A stretch of DNA of 64,000 nucleotides, from contig OX419761.1 of assembly GCA_948567375.1 (NCBI GenBank), positions 33,952,243 through 34,016,242 of the forward strand. The letters run 5' to 3'. The first letter of the stretch is position 1. Each line of letters opens with the position of its first letter. The position numbers and the translations under genes were made by a program. The notes beneath the pieces were generated by a model, which saw only the letters and a list, made by a program, of their open reading frames with translations, did no database searches and was not told the DNA's origin. This DNA is from Lunularia cruciata. Lineage: Eukaryota; Streptophyta; Marchantiopsida; Lunulariales; Lunulariaceae. Positions 50,297-63,133 of the stretch are shown here, one piece after another.

Positions 50297-52206
50297 CACT
50301 TTATTCATAGCATTAAGGCAAAGCCTGGACAACCTGGAAGTTATGAGTCATGCAATGCGTATGCACAAAATAATGGAGATCAGTTTTACAGACAATGCTA
50401 TGGATAGTACTCTAGAAAGACTAGACAAGCAATAGCCTTCTCTCTGCGCATCGAATCTTCGTCATCTAAAAAAGTTATGGCGTTTCTTCCAGTGAATACA
50501 GTAGAGAAGTTAGAGAGTGAGTCTTTGAGTGTGGACATGCAAGAGCTGAATAAGGCTTACATTCGGTATCCGTTGGCCCAGTGCTACTGACAGACTCAAT
50601 TTTAGTGAGATGAGATGACATGTAATTGAGTCAAAGCTAGCGATTCGTCTCGACAGAGACTCATCAACTGGTGGGAAAGTTTTCGTTCTTCCTGGCTCGC
50701 TTTCTGTCGTTGTTCGGATGAGGACCTCAGGCTCTGATTGTGCTCTGTTCCGAATGAGTGAGTGAGTGTTAGTATCTCAGGAAAGTGAAACGAAAAGTTA
50801 AATTACATATGGTTTTGGATGATTAGGTTATTTGTTGCAGCCTTATGGGTAGTGGGGCTTTTGAAGCGCATGTGTCATTGTCTTCAAGCTGTTTGATTTC
50901 TTATGTATTGACAAAAGGAAGAATAAAACGCACGTAACTACGAGTTTCACTCATGACTATGAGTCGACACGAGACAAATACTGGTCACGGTCATGGGACT
51001 GACTCACCGAAACGCTTTTCTCGATTCTCGTTGTAGGCTAAAGTTCACAGTGTCTAGAAATAGAAACTTCACGGCACTAAAAACTGGGAGCGAAACTGGT
51101 GCTCAGATTGTCGCATAGTTAACAGGAAGAGGTGCCTCTCAGTGGTGATTATGACCAGCCTGACGAGACCGACTAGTGACAACTCAGGCTGTTTCCCTCA
51201 GGTTTTAGTTAGTGGATGGATTTTATTTCAGTTGGACCCAGAGACACTCTCAGAGTTTAATTCGAGGGAAAACGAGACCTTGGCATGATTGAGGGTAGGT
51301 AGAGAACAAGATTGCGTCAGACTAGTATATAGTTGCTGTCAAGTGGTGGATCAGGAAAGGATAGTGAAGGTCCAACCAGCTGTGAGGATCAGGCACGCGA
51401 GCTGAATTGGAACGAGTTGTCAAGGGTGTCGGCTTGGCTTGGCTTGGCCTCCATCATGCAGTATTTTGTAATGCGTAGTGCAGACACGGTGACCGATGAT
51501 AAGCTGTTTATCATCTTACACTCGTTTACTGCTTAAGATCCTAGAGGTGTGATGATTATCATCCCTGAAAGATTATGGCGCAATGACTGAGAAACCTGAG
51601 TCTCGCCATGGATCAGATGAACAAGAGGCCAGCACCAATGCTACCACATATCTGAGAACCACAACCACAGCATTAAGAACGATGTGGATTTGCAGCTGTT
51701 TGCTTCACGCTCGGTACAACCAAATCGAGTCCAAAAATTGAGACCACCAGAGAGCACTCACGTTCAAAAAGGGGCAACTTCACACCGGCTCCTTCGACTT
51801 GATAATGGGATTTAACATTGTCATTATTACTGTCAAGTGGCACTCACCATATGGAGAATTGTGGTTCGGAATGGTCGAAACCTTAAATTCACATCCATAT
51901 GCTATACAGGCAAACAGCTATCCACCCACCTAGTGACACCCAGGATGGGTCACAATCCAGACAAGATTCCTTTAGTCTAAGACCTACGTCCGGTCCAGAA
52001 CTGGACTCGAACTACTAACCGTCAACTACTACCTGTGATTCAGAAACCTTCAGTCTAATCTATCACTACAAGCTACGACTACAACAACCACCACCTTTGA
52101 TACTACTTTGTGTGACGTTGGAGGAGATCTGTATTGCACAATGCTAAGATGCATCACTAAATGACTAACACTCAGGAGAGAATTTCGACTCCTGCTATTA
52201 ATCTAC

Positions 52207-55200
52207 CTACGAGATAGAATTCCTCCACTTCCTGATTGCATTCGCAAAGGGCCTGCTTTTCTTCTGCTCAACCGGATGCGTGGGTGTGGTTGGGCCCTCC
52301 ATACTTCTCGAGGAGTCCTCGCCACTGGAGAGATGAGAATTAGAAAGGCGTGCTTCGCCTTCTTTGGGAGTTGAGTGATGACTGGAATCTTTCGAGTGCC
52401 GATGCTCCTCGTGGCTTTTCTTTTGTTGAGTATGCGTCACTGCAGGATTCTCTTGCAAGTTCAGCTGATAATCCTTGTCAAATTGTGTACCCTTCGAGGA
52501 GTGTTGGGCATCCTTCGAGTGGTGCGAATTCCTCGAGTTTCGGTGATGTTCATGATGATTAGAGTGATGGTGTGTGTGAGCTTGCACCACCGCCATACTG
52601 TCCTTAAAAGCTTCAGGCCCCTTAGCTGAGTGATGATGCGCCCGAGCATGCACAATCGCCTCCTTGAAGGCCTCAGGACCTATGGCAGAATGGAAAGCAT
52701 CCTTAATGTAAGGTGGGTGCTCCTGTTCCTTAGAAGGAGTTGAATCCCGATCCTTAGACAGACGGTGATCGTGGTGATCCTTTGAGTGCCGAGGAGTATC
52801 CCTCGGGATGTGGTGATGGTGATGAGATTCCTGATCCTTCGACCGCTGGTGATGCTTAGACTCGCCGTGCTTGCTGGAATGGCGTTCATGATCATGATTA
52901 GTGGATTCGATCCCTCCTTTGTGGTTGTGGCTGTGACCGTTCCCGTGTCCACCATGACCGTGACTATCCTTGTGGTGATGATGATGGTGGTCCTTGCCAT
53001 GGAAAATGTCGAGAGGATGTGTAAGGAAATGAGGAGTGTGAAAATGAGGAGTTGGAAGCAGCTTCTTCCACCCGGAGGCATGGGAAGGAGGTTTCGGGTG
53101 TTTCGTCAGCTTCTCGAGCTGTTGCTGAATCGCCGAGTAGTCATGTTGAAGAGCCATAAACTTCCCCTTCATTTTCTCCACATCAGAACGGAGCACTCTA
53201 ATTTCTTCCTCTGACTGCTCGGGATCCAGATTTAAACCCTCGTGCTGATCGGACTGAATAGCTCCACTGTCACGAGGGAGACTCTCGTTACTGCTACCTC
53301 CAGGGCTTCCAGCCCCGTCCTCCGTTGGATAGGGGCCCGGAGCCACATCCTTTCCCATGCTTGAAGAACCCGTCACCGCATTCCTGAGCTTGATTTGCTC
53401 GCCGAATAGGACTTGAACCACCACTCGAAGCGGCAGGCGCTCGTTCTGCGCTGCGTGCATACAAGCATCCAGGGAAAGTCGCTGGCAATCCAGAGTGCGG
53501 CATAACTTCTTCCGTTCGTGCTCAGTCAGCAGTGGATGAGCCTGCGCGGAAATAAAAGGAATCGGTTAAAACCTCGCCAAATGGGGCAATCTTGGCAAGT
53601 AAAATTTCGAGGGATACCGAAATCTCATCTTGATTAAAACAATTGGAATCTCCTTCGGGTCAACGCTTCCGCGCTTTTTTCCTACGTCGATGACAAAGAA
53701 TCCATCAACTTGAATACATTGTCGGAAGGAGTCTTCTTACCTTGAGATAGGTGTCGAGGGCTTTATACAGTCCATCGTCAGTGACTCTCGTATGCTCGGG
53801 GAGGGCCTCAGCTAAGGCCAAGAATTTGTGGAGAGTCAAATTCTGATCGCGACCGACTTCAGCTAAATAGTTGTCAATGAGTTTGGCCACCCGCATCTTG
53901 GCGGAGTAAGACGAGCGAACTTGTAGTTTGTCACCCCCAGCGGCTTTCTCTGAATTGATGGGGCTGCGAGTCCCTTGAGGCGAGGCGAAGTCTTGCAGCA
54001 GAAAATAGTCCAACAACCGTTGCACGAGATCCACATCGAAGAGTGTCTCGCATGTGTGGTCGAACGAGGGAATGAGAAGATCACTCAAAGTACCCTGGTC
54101 CAGTAGCTGTCCGGCCCTTTTCTCCAAATCTGTAATCAAGACTGGGCTGATACTCAACATTTTGGAAAGTCGGAGAAGACGGAGTAGGAAAGTGCAGGGC
54201 ACCGCATCCTTCTGAGCTGGAAGAATGCCTACAAGTGTTTCAATCAAAACTCGATTCTTATCCTGAACTGTACCCAAATCAGATGACTTGGCATCCTCGT
54301 CTTTGTCCTTGGCTCCATGATTTCCTCCAAATGCAAGGAAACTCCCATCCACCATTGTTGGTTCTTTTGGATCTTTGGACATGACCACAAAATCCCTGGT
54401 CAGGCCAGGAAGCCACTTAATTGCGTAATGTACAATGGCAGACCCGATAAGGTCGTATCTCATTCCCTTCACCTTGATGGCAGAGATAATCTTAGTGAAG
54501 AAAGCCACGCATACTACACAGATATCCTCAAACCACCAGTCACTAGGAACTTGGTCGGAGATCGAGTTACCACCACCAGGACCCTTGGGCCCAGTCCAGA
54601 TGGGGCTGGCGTGGTTCTTCTTATTAGCCTCCGTTCGTTCGGTAAACGACCAGCGAATGCCTCTAGGATCCGTGCAGGCCTTCCAGGCTATGGATTCACA
54701 GCACCGGCGAACAATCTGCAAATTCTCGGCGTACGGGATCAGCTTCTCACAACTTTGCAGCACAGCTATGGAGTCCTTCCATGACGCCAAGACGACAAAG
54801 CTTAGAAACGCCTCAGTTTTGGAAACCAGGTTACCCTCCTCGAGATCCTCTGTCATCTCCAGGTACTCGGCTGCGCATCTCAGGGATGCTACATTCGCTG
54901 AGGTCAGCTCAACCGCAACTCCGTAGCAGAACTTGGCCGCCAACTCGAAAGTCTCTGGACCTCCGGGCATGTCATCGAGCTTGATGTGGCTGTTCTCGAC
55001 GTCGCGGGAATCGAAAACTAAGCGATTCAACTTGCCGCTTCGTGAGAGCAAAGGAAACTGCACAACCATTTCACAGAAAACTGTCAAAATTGCAATGATT
55101 AGCATACTGTAAATTATCTGCGACTGGACTGTTCCTCATAAAGCAAGCCCTCTGCACGATATCGATATGACCGAGGAAGTCTCGTAGAAAAGAAACAGAT

Positions 55201-55947
55201 TAGGGGGAGACCCTTCAGAAGTCTCTTCACATTCTTGACTTCTACTGGAATGTTTGCACGTCCGTAACCACCGAGCACAAATTGTAGGATAGAACTGTAC
55301 CTTATGGAGATGGAAACTCATCTCCCCAACCTCCACGACGAGATCGCTCTGAAGTTCGGTGGCAACGAACCTGTAATCGACGAGGAGACAACCGTCAACG
55401 ATTTCAACGGTGAAAAAAGGCATGCAAGGTGGTCAACGAGTATCACCGTATCTTTTCAATACCCGTTTATTCTGCACACCAGTGTAATTCTCGCTCACAA
55501 ACGTTCAGTACTACCGAACTGGCCGAAACAGTGAAGCCAGACCGACATTAACTTCCAAACCGTTGCTTTGAATTTGATGATACATAGTAGGACGGAGAAG
55601 TCGAGTCTCGAGAACTGTGTTCGAGTTTGTGATTCAAAGGAGACGCAAGTTGACATGAGATTTGAAAGTACAACTAGTACGCACCATTGTTGACCTTTGC
55701 GTTCGAAACCATCCACCTTGGAACCGAGTGGACATATTTCGCGGTTGTTCTGTGCGGATTCATCCGCCTCTGCTTGGAGCAGTCGGAAGTTCTCTTTCAT
55801 GTGGACGTGGTTCCCGGATCCTGGCACACCGCCACCAGGAGAAGGGGGGTGATGAACCTGCATTGTTTGCACTGGTCCATGATCAATCCTCATCCTTAAC
55901 ACAAACCTGTAGTTCCTTCTTCTTGTAGTTACTACTAACTTGCTCAA
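52207..55947 (-). CDS. NPH3: NPH3-type BTB protein with a histidine-rich insert before its 14-3-3-binding C-terminus
   Basis: Plasma-membrane signalling partner of phototropin in NPH3/RPT2-like plants, with a BTB fold typical of CUL3 adaptors. Exons on the minus strand: 55947-55685, 55370-55301, 55057-53741, 53541-52207; GT-AG introns, phases agree, 994 residues. BTB is at about 88-200 (FVATELQSDLVVEVGEMSFH). The NPH3 domain runs from DWWFEDI (about 284) to about 605, including LIDNYLAEVGRDQ. A coiled coil lies at about 660-695, then GWKKLLPTPHFHTPH. Residues about 730-925 are extremely histidine-rich, with a run of six H and a twice-repeated GPEAFK module. The last residues, RKWRNSIS, match the C-terminus whose serine binds 14-3-3 in Arabidopsis NPH3. 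Relatives are usually 550-750 residues. The first ATG was chosen as the longest; M28 or M49 are alternatives. Confidence 0.9.
52560..53010 (-). repeat. Coding repeat region for the histidine-rich segment of NPH3
   Basis: The minus strand is dominated by CAC and CAT codons interspersed with K, S, D and G codons. Two modules read GPEAFKEAIVHARAHHHS and GPEAFKDSMAVVQAHTHHHS (about 52690-52570). A longer run near 53000-52910 reads HHHHHHKDSHGHGGHGNGHS. Codons alternate CAC/CAT, so this is not a pure trinucleotide expansion. Confidence 0.85.
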
Positions 55948-57480
55948 ACTTGCGACTTGCTCTTAAATCGACGACTGCAGCTGCGGGGTATGTATGCAGT
56001 GTCAAACTCAAGCTTGCTGATGCCGTTGTTGTTCTAATTCTTTACTTAGTGAAGTTACTCCTGATCCTTTCCTCTTTCGCTTAAGTTCAACATCCCCTGT
56101 GGTGGACGCTAGAAACTGCTCCTTCTCTTCACTGTGATCACTTGACTCGAAAACCGGGGTTGAATTGGTCCTCTGCCGAATAGCATTGATGTCGCGATGA
56201 CCACTGAATTACTGCAACAGCCGCTCCATAACACTCCTCAATCACCTTCAGCATCCCCTGAAAGACATACACTACACTATGCTATATGTTTGCCTACTTC
56301 TTGCTTAAACCTCGTTTACTACCTTGAATCTACTTCAGTCTTCTTATACTTTGTTGTTGCTGTTCCTCGACAGAACCTCTCTCGACGAACTCTTCCACCT
56401 TCGATAGAAGAACTGTCAAACTCCTTCTTTCTATGACTAGCACTCTCGTTCTCCCTGCCACCACTACACCGGCACCGCCCCTCGCTTTCAAGAGCCTCGT
56501 CGTTATATTTCTACACTGACTAAACAAGTGTGGTCGAATCTCCAACTCGTGATATGTTGTGATTGGGAGTGCTGCGAGCGCAATCACTTCAGGAGCTCGC
56601 TCTGTCGAGCGCTGCAACTGCCTGCCTGACACTTACAATGGAACTCAAAGGAATGGGAAAGAAGTGTCTTGAGCGGAAGGGACAGAAAGTGGCAGCGAGA
56701 GAGAGAGAGAGCGCGCGCGCGAGAGATGAGATGTGGACCGTGATAAATAATCTAATCTCCTCTCGGTACCCAATTATACAACTAAAATTGTTATTGCTAA
56801 TGTTGCTGCTGCTGCCCCTTCTTCCCCACGAACGAAGACCACACGGGCCGTGGCTGGCAGACGAGCTCAGCAGGCTCTGTTAAAACTAACAAATCTACTG
56901 GTCTTCGAGCTCTAAGTTCAATCTATCTATCTATGAATCAGCCAGCCAGCCAGCCAGCAGCTCGACCTCGTCCTTCCTTGCACAGAACAGTTCTCCCCCC
57001 TACTATTTCTCCCCATTCCCCATCTCCTCTGCCCCCGCATCTGAATCCTCTAACAAACAACACCAATTTACTCGCAGTCCCTCCCTCCCTTCGCCATCAC
57101 AGCAGCAAATGTTCCTTCCCTACTTCCGTCCGTCTGCGACCCCGCCGTAGTCCACCACGCGAACGACGGAAAGATATATAGTTGTGGCTGCGTCCAAAAG
57201 TACGGTGGAATTGGAGGGAATTTTGGCTACAGTCCTAGGCAATATGCTCAACGGTTTGTTTCTCTGAAGCGTCGATTCGAGCATCGGACGGGGAAGGTGC
57301 GGTGCGGAAATAGTTTTTGTCTTATAAGAAACACAAACGCAGTAAAGGTAGCTCCGCGCGGGAGACTGCAGATTGATAGCGGTCAGCGCAGACGTCATGC
57401 ATTTTTCGTCTTCAGTTAGTTCAGCCGGATACTATTTCCGTTCATCTGTGGGTTAATTTTGACATGTATTCATGGCATGA
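55948..57480. other. NPH3 upstream region, CT-rich with simple repeats
   Basis: No protein recognised. GAGAGAGAGAGCGCGCGCGC occurs at about 56699-56720, and CTATCTATCTATGAA followed by CAGC repeats at 56925-56965. On the NPH3 strand the (GA)n stretch reads as TC repeats, a common composition for plant 5' leaders, so promoter and leader are likely here. Confidence 0.5.
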
Positions 57481-58274
57481 TCTCCGTGGAGAGGCAGATC
57501 GGACGGCCAATATCTCCCACACGTCTATTTTCTCATCTACGTCGTGACTTGCCCGGTGAAGTCACATTCCCCCTGACTCTTGTCAGTTACCTGGTCTTTT
57601 GCAGGAGAACTTCATTGTAGCTAGTTATGAAGGACCACGTAGCCCTGTTTGCCTTTCCGGGCCACAGTTTCTGTAGGAATATATAATTGACACCAAGAGA
57701 TAAACTTGACTTCTGAATTTGCCACATGAAACGATTTGTGAAAATCTTCTGCACCTTTGAAGGTTACTGAAGTTCAATATTTCGATGATCGGAACAAGAG
57801 ATCCAGAGAATAAAGTAATACCTCCATTAACGATGTCTGCCACTCACACTTTAGTCAGTCTTATGCAAAGACTTACATGTTTGTTGAAGTAGACATGACT
57901 GGTTATTTCATTAGAAAATTTAGGACGTACTGGACTGCAAAAGAATCGAGAAGAAAGCTGAATTACATCTTGAAAAAAGCATCTCAAACACGTCAAATTG
58001 AAGTTTTAACTTTGGCAAAGTTATTAAAGTTCCTCTGCCAGGATTATGTACATCGCTCCATATATAAAGGACAACCTTTTATGTTGGAAACACGATAGCA
58101 TTGATCTCTTATACACCAACCTCAAACCAGAAACGTGAGTAGCAGACTTACAAGAACCCAAACTCTTTGTATTCTCTACTACTTATCTGAATTATCAAGG
58201 ACTTTCTAGAATCGCGTCTTTCATATACAACTTACAATTATGCTTAATCTTTTAGTTAAGGAGAAACACGAATC

Positions 58275-58313
58275 ATCTCTTCTCTTCTCTTCTCTTCTCT
58301 TCTCTTCTCTTCT
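58275..58313. repeat. (TCTCT)n microsatellite
   Basis: About eight pentanucleotide units, CTCTT/TCTCT, ending at CTTCTTATAG. Confidence 0.95.
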
Positions 58314-61300
58314 TATAGACAAATACTGACCATCAAAGCCAATGCAGGTGCTTTTTCCGTGTCCAGTAATCCTTTCCGTTAGGAGCTTTCATTCTCATCC
58401 TTGAAGCAGTTAAGACCATGCAAAACATTATTCTTCAGGTGCAGGAAAAATTCTAATGCTTATCTTCTATACACAAACGCAGAACCAAACATATCCTGCC
58501 CCCATATCTGACTAAAAAGTGTGCAATTTGATTGTTCGAGAACCGCAGAGCCGTGGAAAAGCTGGTCCAAAATCCATTGACGGAGAAAGGGATAAATAAT
58601 ATTGAAAAGGCTTTAAGCCGTGGATATCCTTTCCCCTCACTGTTATTCTGTCCCAACTTTTGGCAGAAGATTTTGAGGAAACATTTATTCTTGTGCATGC
58701 ATTCTATAGCCGGGACGGGGCGGTTTTTAAGACTAACTCCGTGAAAAGAACGTCTCCCGCGCTTTACACAGTTCGTTATCTCGGACTGCGGATGTCCACA
58801 TACTTGATCGGTCACCACAGGACAAATCCCATCCATCCATGCCATCCCCATCTGGCCTTTAGATCGTAATCTAACGGCACCAGGAACAAGAGATTTACGG
58901 CTGCTTCCATCGCACCGTTAATGCACTGGCCACTGATGACGAAGGAGTTTAACTCTTACTACCTTCCAGGCGCTAGCGGACGACAATTTCTGCCCTCAAG
59001 ATATCGCGGTCCGGAAAGTACGTGGCTAAAAGAGGAAATCCATTTGAAGGTGGGACCCGAGGTTCGGAAGTCAGCCACTTTGGCTTGCTTCGTACCGAAA
59101 GTCATCGCTTCCGTAGGAGAACTGCACCTGTATATTCTTGCCTACCCGAAAGGGAAGATCTACACCGAATGTACGGAACTGTAATACATACCAGGTCGCT
59201 AAGATTTGATTTTCCGGTGTCAAATAAAATCTCCAATAGTTCATTAGTATATCTCGCCGAAATAGAAGTACAAGGCTCTGCCCTTTGAGCAGCTCCGAAG
59301 TCCTAGACATCGATTGTATTTTTGACTGTTAATGTGTGCTAAGAGGGGCTGGTGGCTCTTGGAAGAACTCCACTCTTCGCTTGTGGGGCTACCAAGTAAT
59401 GCTTTGTTAATAGAAGTATTATATTTGTTATTATAATATTATTATTTGTGCTTTATTAATAGAAGTATTATTGATTTATCTGGATTTGTTTTTCATACTG
59501 TAAATCTATTTCTTTTCACACTTGTGGCCGGTAAATGCCCCATTCGTTGCCAGGAAAACATGCGGTAATTTCAGCTATTCCAGAAATGGATATATTTCTT
59601 ACCTTAGAACACATATTTTCCTTTCGCTGCCTGAATCTTGGAATTGATATTTATAACCCTTGCGTGATTTTTAGCTCTGCAGTTATGCGGATAATGGAAT
59701 GGAATTTTCAATGGACAGAATAAAAAGAACATCATCCGATCATTTATTATATTCCATTGCATTGGGCAGGTGCTCGCTCTTCTCGTTTAACCTTGAATAG
59801 GCTAAAAGAGAATTATCTTCTTTTCTATTTATCTTGTGATCCTTCCATACGCTACTAAGGCAGGACCTTCTTAATTGGTGCCTTTTAATGTTTGCACCTT
59901 TAACTATTGTAAACTCTAAATCTTGAAGCATGTCTGATTAAGTATTTAGACCATTGCTTGTCTAAAATCAGTACATTCCTTAGAGCGAACGTACTGATTC
60001 AACTGCGAGAATGAACTAATTAGACCCTTCCTCTTGAATATTATCAAAATTAATAATAGTAGGTAATTTAAATCAAGAAATTACCAAGAGTTCCGGGAAT
60101 GGATCAAGTATTATGAATATCAATTGGATATCCGGTAGAAATTCAATGGATTCATACATTTTTTTGAAAGGGATCTACTCAAAACTTTTATATTTTGAGT
60201 ACAAAAAAGAAAGAAATTTAGAAAAGTAATTGGAATTTTTCACGGGACACTTCATCACACACCACGTAAATTCTCAGAATGTTTTACTACAAATATCTAG
60301 TAACAGCTGAATCATAACCCCTTATATAACGCTGTTGTGGCATTCTTGACTCCCGATTGTATTCTGTTGATTAGCATCTGTTCTATTACTCGGCATTTAT
60401 CAAGTCGACTTGGATTTTACTACTCAATATCAGTAGCGTGGCTTGTTCTGCAATCATTCATCTTGAGATATTTTTGCAAAATAGTAACAGAAGCTTCTAC
60501 AACCTTGGTCCCCTCGTCCTTTTCCTATAACACTTTGCGAACGATTATTGAACTGTATGTCATGGGAAGTCCGATTGACATCTATGTACCACCCTGTGGG
60601 GATTAGTCTTCTTTAGGAAAACCACAGATTCGGTTACCTAGAATACTGAGCTTTCGCGTCCATCTAAGAACGATGCTCTCAGCGTCGCATTTTAAACTGC
60701 ATATATATTATGCTCTTCCTCGTCTAAAATGGTCGATCGCTATCCTCCTACCCCAGACATTCTTCCTCAACATATTCAAAGCTCCAGCTCTAACTTAAAT
60801 ATGGGAGCATTGACCTTCAGATACTTACACGACAAGTATTTTACAAGGTTCTGTAGTGTCTTCTAGTACATCATCCGGACATTATTGGTACAGTAGTACT
60901 ATCTTGCATAAATCTCTGAGTAAACGTGGGGCTTTGTAAGATTCAAACTATTTCAACAACTGTTCTTATTGATTTCAAGATATGATCATCTGTTGTGAGG
61001 TTTTGAGCCACAGAGAATAGGATGAACGTAAGACCTTACCCTTCCTAAGGTAATACTTCTTTTACACCAGCCATTTTATACTAGCATCAGTCATGATCTT
61101 TCTGGACAGCCACTACACTGTTTTAGTGAGAGACAACGAATAAAGTAGAAACATTTTCGTTCTTCTCATATTCATGTCAATTTTAGTGCACTATGCTGAA
61201 ATTGCCGTCTTTGCAGAAGCTAACCATACGATTCAGACAGTCGGTCAACCTTGAATTATCTGCTTTGCATGTACATCTGAACAGATTACTCAACTTTGAC

Positions 61301-63106
61301 CTTTTGAAGGAGTGGAGGGGCCAAAGTGCTAAAGACCCTTCTAATAACCAACCTGCTCTTGTTACGGAGAGATATAAACCTTTAACCTTTACCCGTTACC
61401 CCGTGTATTCTCTTGCCGAAGAACATGATCTCCTATCCCCCAACAGTTTCAATCAACTAAGTCATAATGCATGCAAATATCACTTGAGAACTGGGAAAAA
61501 CGGAGCATGATACCAGATCTCCTCTGTGAAACCGACCACTTATGCTTCATCACTACTTAAATGGAAGCAAATGGCAGACTTGACTTTATCAGAGAATCTA
61601 TGTTGCATTATTCGATGCTGAAGTCTATCAATCGTGTAGGAAATGGGCTTGATCAGTCTATACAAGAACCACATCTTCCACAACCCCAATCCACGGGCTT
61701 CACGAAAGTCATATGGTTACCTCGAGTCTTACGTCCATCCACATCACAATCAGCTCACGAAGTGGGGAGGAGATGATCGTAATTTCAGTGAACGAGTAAT
61801 CTTTATATGCTTGAAAGATGAAACTACCCGTTGCTTACATACGACGAGAAAATCCTCATGATATATACAGCAACACGAAGCCATCGTTTGCGAAGCGAAA
61901 GCATGGAGGTCTTTCTATACTCGTGGAGTGAAACCACTTTACATAAGAGTGGGCTCTGACATCTTCGCTTTCCATTCGATCGCGAGTCAAACGAGTAAAA
62001 CGAGCTCAATTCTAGTCATGATTGAGTTTCTCCGAGGTGAATGTTTGTGTGCGTGTGTGTGTTTACGTTCTAAGTGATATTTGACTCAATGAAAGTTTTG
62101 CAACCACCACCCTCTTGCAATCGTGCGTGACTTGCTCGAGGTCGTGGAACGGACACTGTTCCTTCCTTATCCAACAGACGCAGACATCAAGGTTGCAATA
62201 TACACAGGAGAAAGGAGAAGAGAATGATCTTATATAAGGAGATTCTCCCGCGTCCTGGTCTGAAAGTCTCTCTTATCATTAGATTAGCATTAAACTGAAT
62301 ATTCTATCTAATCCTACCCTAATTCGTTCGTTTTCAAGTTTCTTGTGCACCAGCCTTTATTTCAGAAGTATTTGTGCCGTCCAATGCATCCCTTTGGGCC
62401 TTCTGGCTCGTTTGTTCCAACCGCATTTCTATGTGCTTTTGTATTCTCTCTTTTCTCATGGTGTTTTCTATCTGGCTCTTGGGCACTTTTGTTCTCTCTA
62501 AAGAAACTCGTTAACCTCGTGTCTAGCCAAAAGAGGTGCACCTCGAAGACTTGCATAGTCCCTTAAGCAATAACACATTATTTGGTAGAGAGGAAATGGA
62601 GAATTTGAATGGACAATACAAAACCCCATGAGAAATAGACTTACATCGCTCAGGTATCTTAGATGTTACAGGGCAGATTCCTCTTAGCGATACTACTGGA
62701 GTTTAGCCCCATTCTACTCCTATGGCTTTTCCTTGAACGGCTTGATGGGGGTCTTCCTATCCTTCGTGTTATCACGCGCGTTTCTCATTTGAGACAGAAC
62801 AGTATACAGTCGACTCCTTTTAGTGCTCAGAAGTAACTCAAAACGTACAATTGAGGAAATAACATCTAAAGAATGTAGAGAGAATTTTAATCTTGAATAT
62901 AATTTATTTCTAAGAACTTCATTCATCTGTTTAATTTTATCATTTCATAGTAAAAGCACTCACACTATACTAGTTAACTTACTCCTTGACGGAATATATT
63001 CCTTTTGAAATTGGAGTTGAATCTCCGTGAATTGTAGATAGGTTTTGATCTTTTTAACATTAGTATGCAACTATCTCCTCGGTCCTTCTCAATATCATCT
63101 CAAATG

Positions 63107-63133
63107 AATTATTATTATTATTATTATTATTAT
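63107..63133. repeat. (ATT)n microsatellite
   Basis: Nine consecutive ATT units with no interruption. Confidence 0.97.

Larger units (their letters stand above)
47177..52206. other. Gene-free interval between the fucosyltransferase relic and NPH3
   Basis: Five kilobases without a recognised protein or RNA gene. Structures seen are an AT/AG microsatellite (48259), a telomere-like patch (49396) and a tandem 127-bp duplication (50044). The last few hundred bases before 52207 are downstream of the leftward-transcribed NPH3 gene and should include its 3' untranslated region. Confidence 0.55.

Noticed and set aside
52350..53214. Plus-strand ORFs of 70-142 codons opposite NPH3
   Set aside because: They are antisense shadows of the histidine-rich coding region, where CAC/CAT codons give GTG/ATG-rich complements.
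54317..54984. Plus-strand ORFs of 155 and 163 codons opposite NPH3 exon 3
   Set aside because: The minus strand encodes a well-conserved NPH3 domain; the antisense frames have no family match.
55662..55928. Plus-strand 88-codon ORF
   Set aside because: Antisense to NPH3 exon 1 and its flank.
56563..56883. 106-codon plus-strand ORF upstream of NPH3
   Set aside because: Spans a GA/GC simple repeat and is probably antisense to the NPH3 leader or promoter.
57877..58098. Lysine- and arginine-rich 73-codon plus-strand ORF
   Set aside because: Looks protein-like in composition but matches nothing I know and has no supporting context.
58921..59310. Overlapping plus and minus ORFs of 79-88 codons
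   Set aside because: Mutually overlapping on both strands with no recognised motif; a hidden exon cannot be shown.
61193..61510. 105-codon plus-strand ORF
   Set aside because: Longest frame in the right flank but without any recognised domain or splice evidence.
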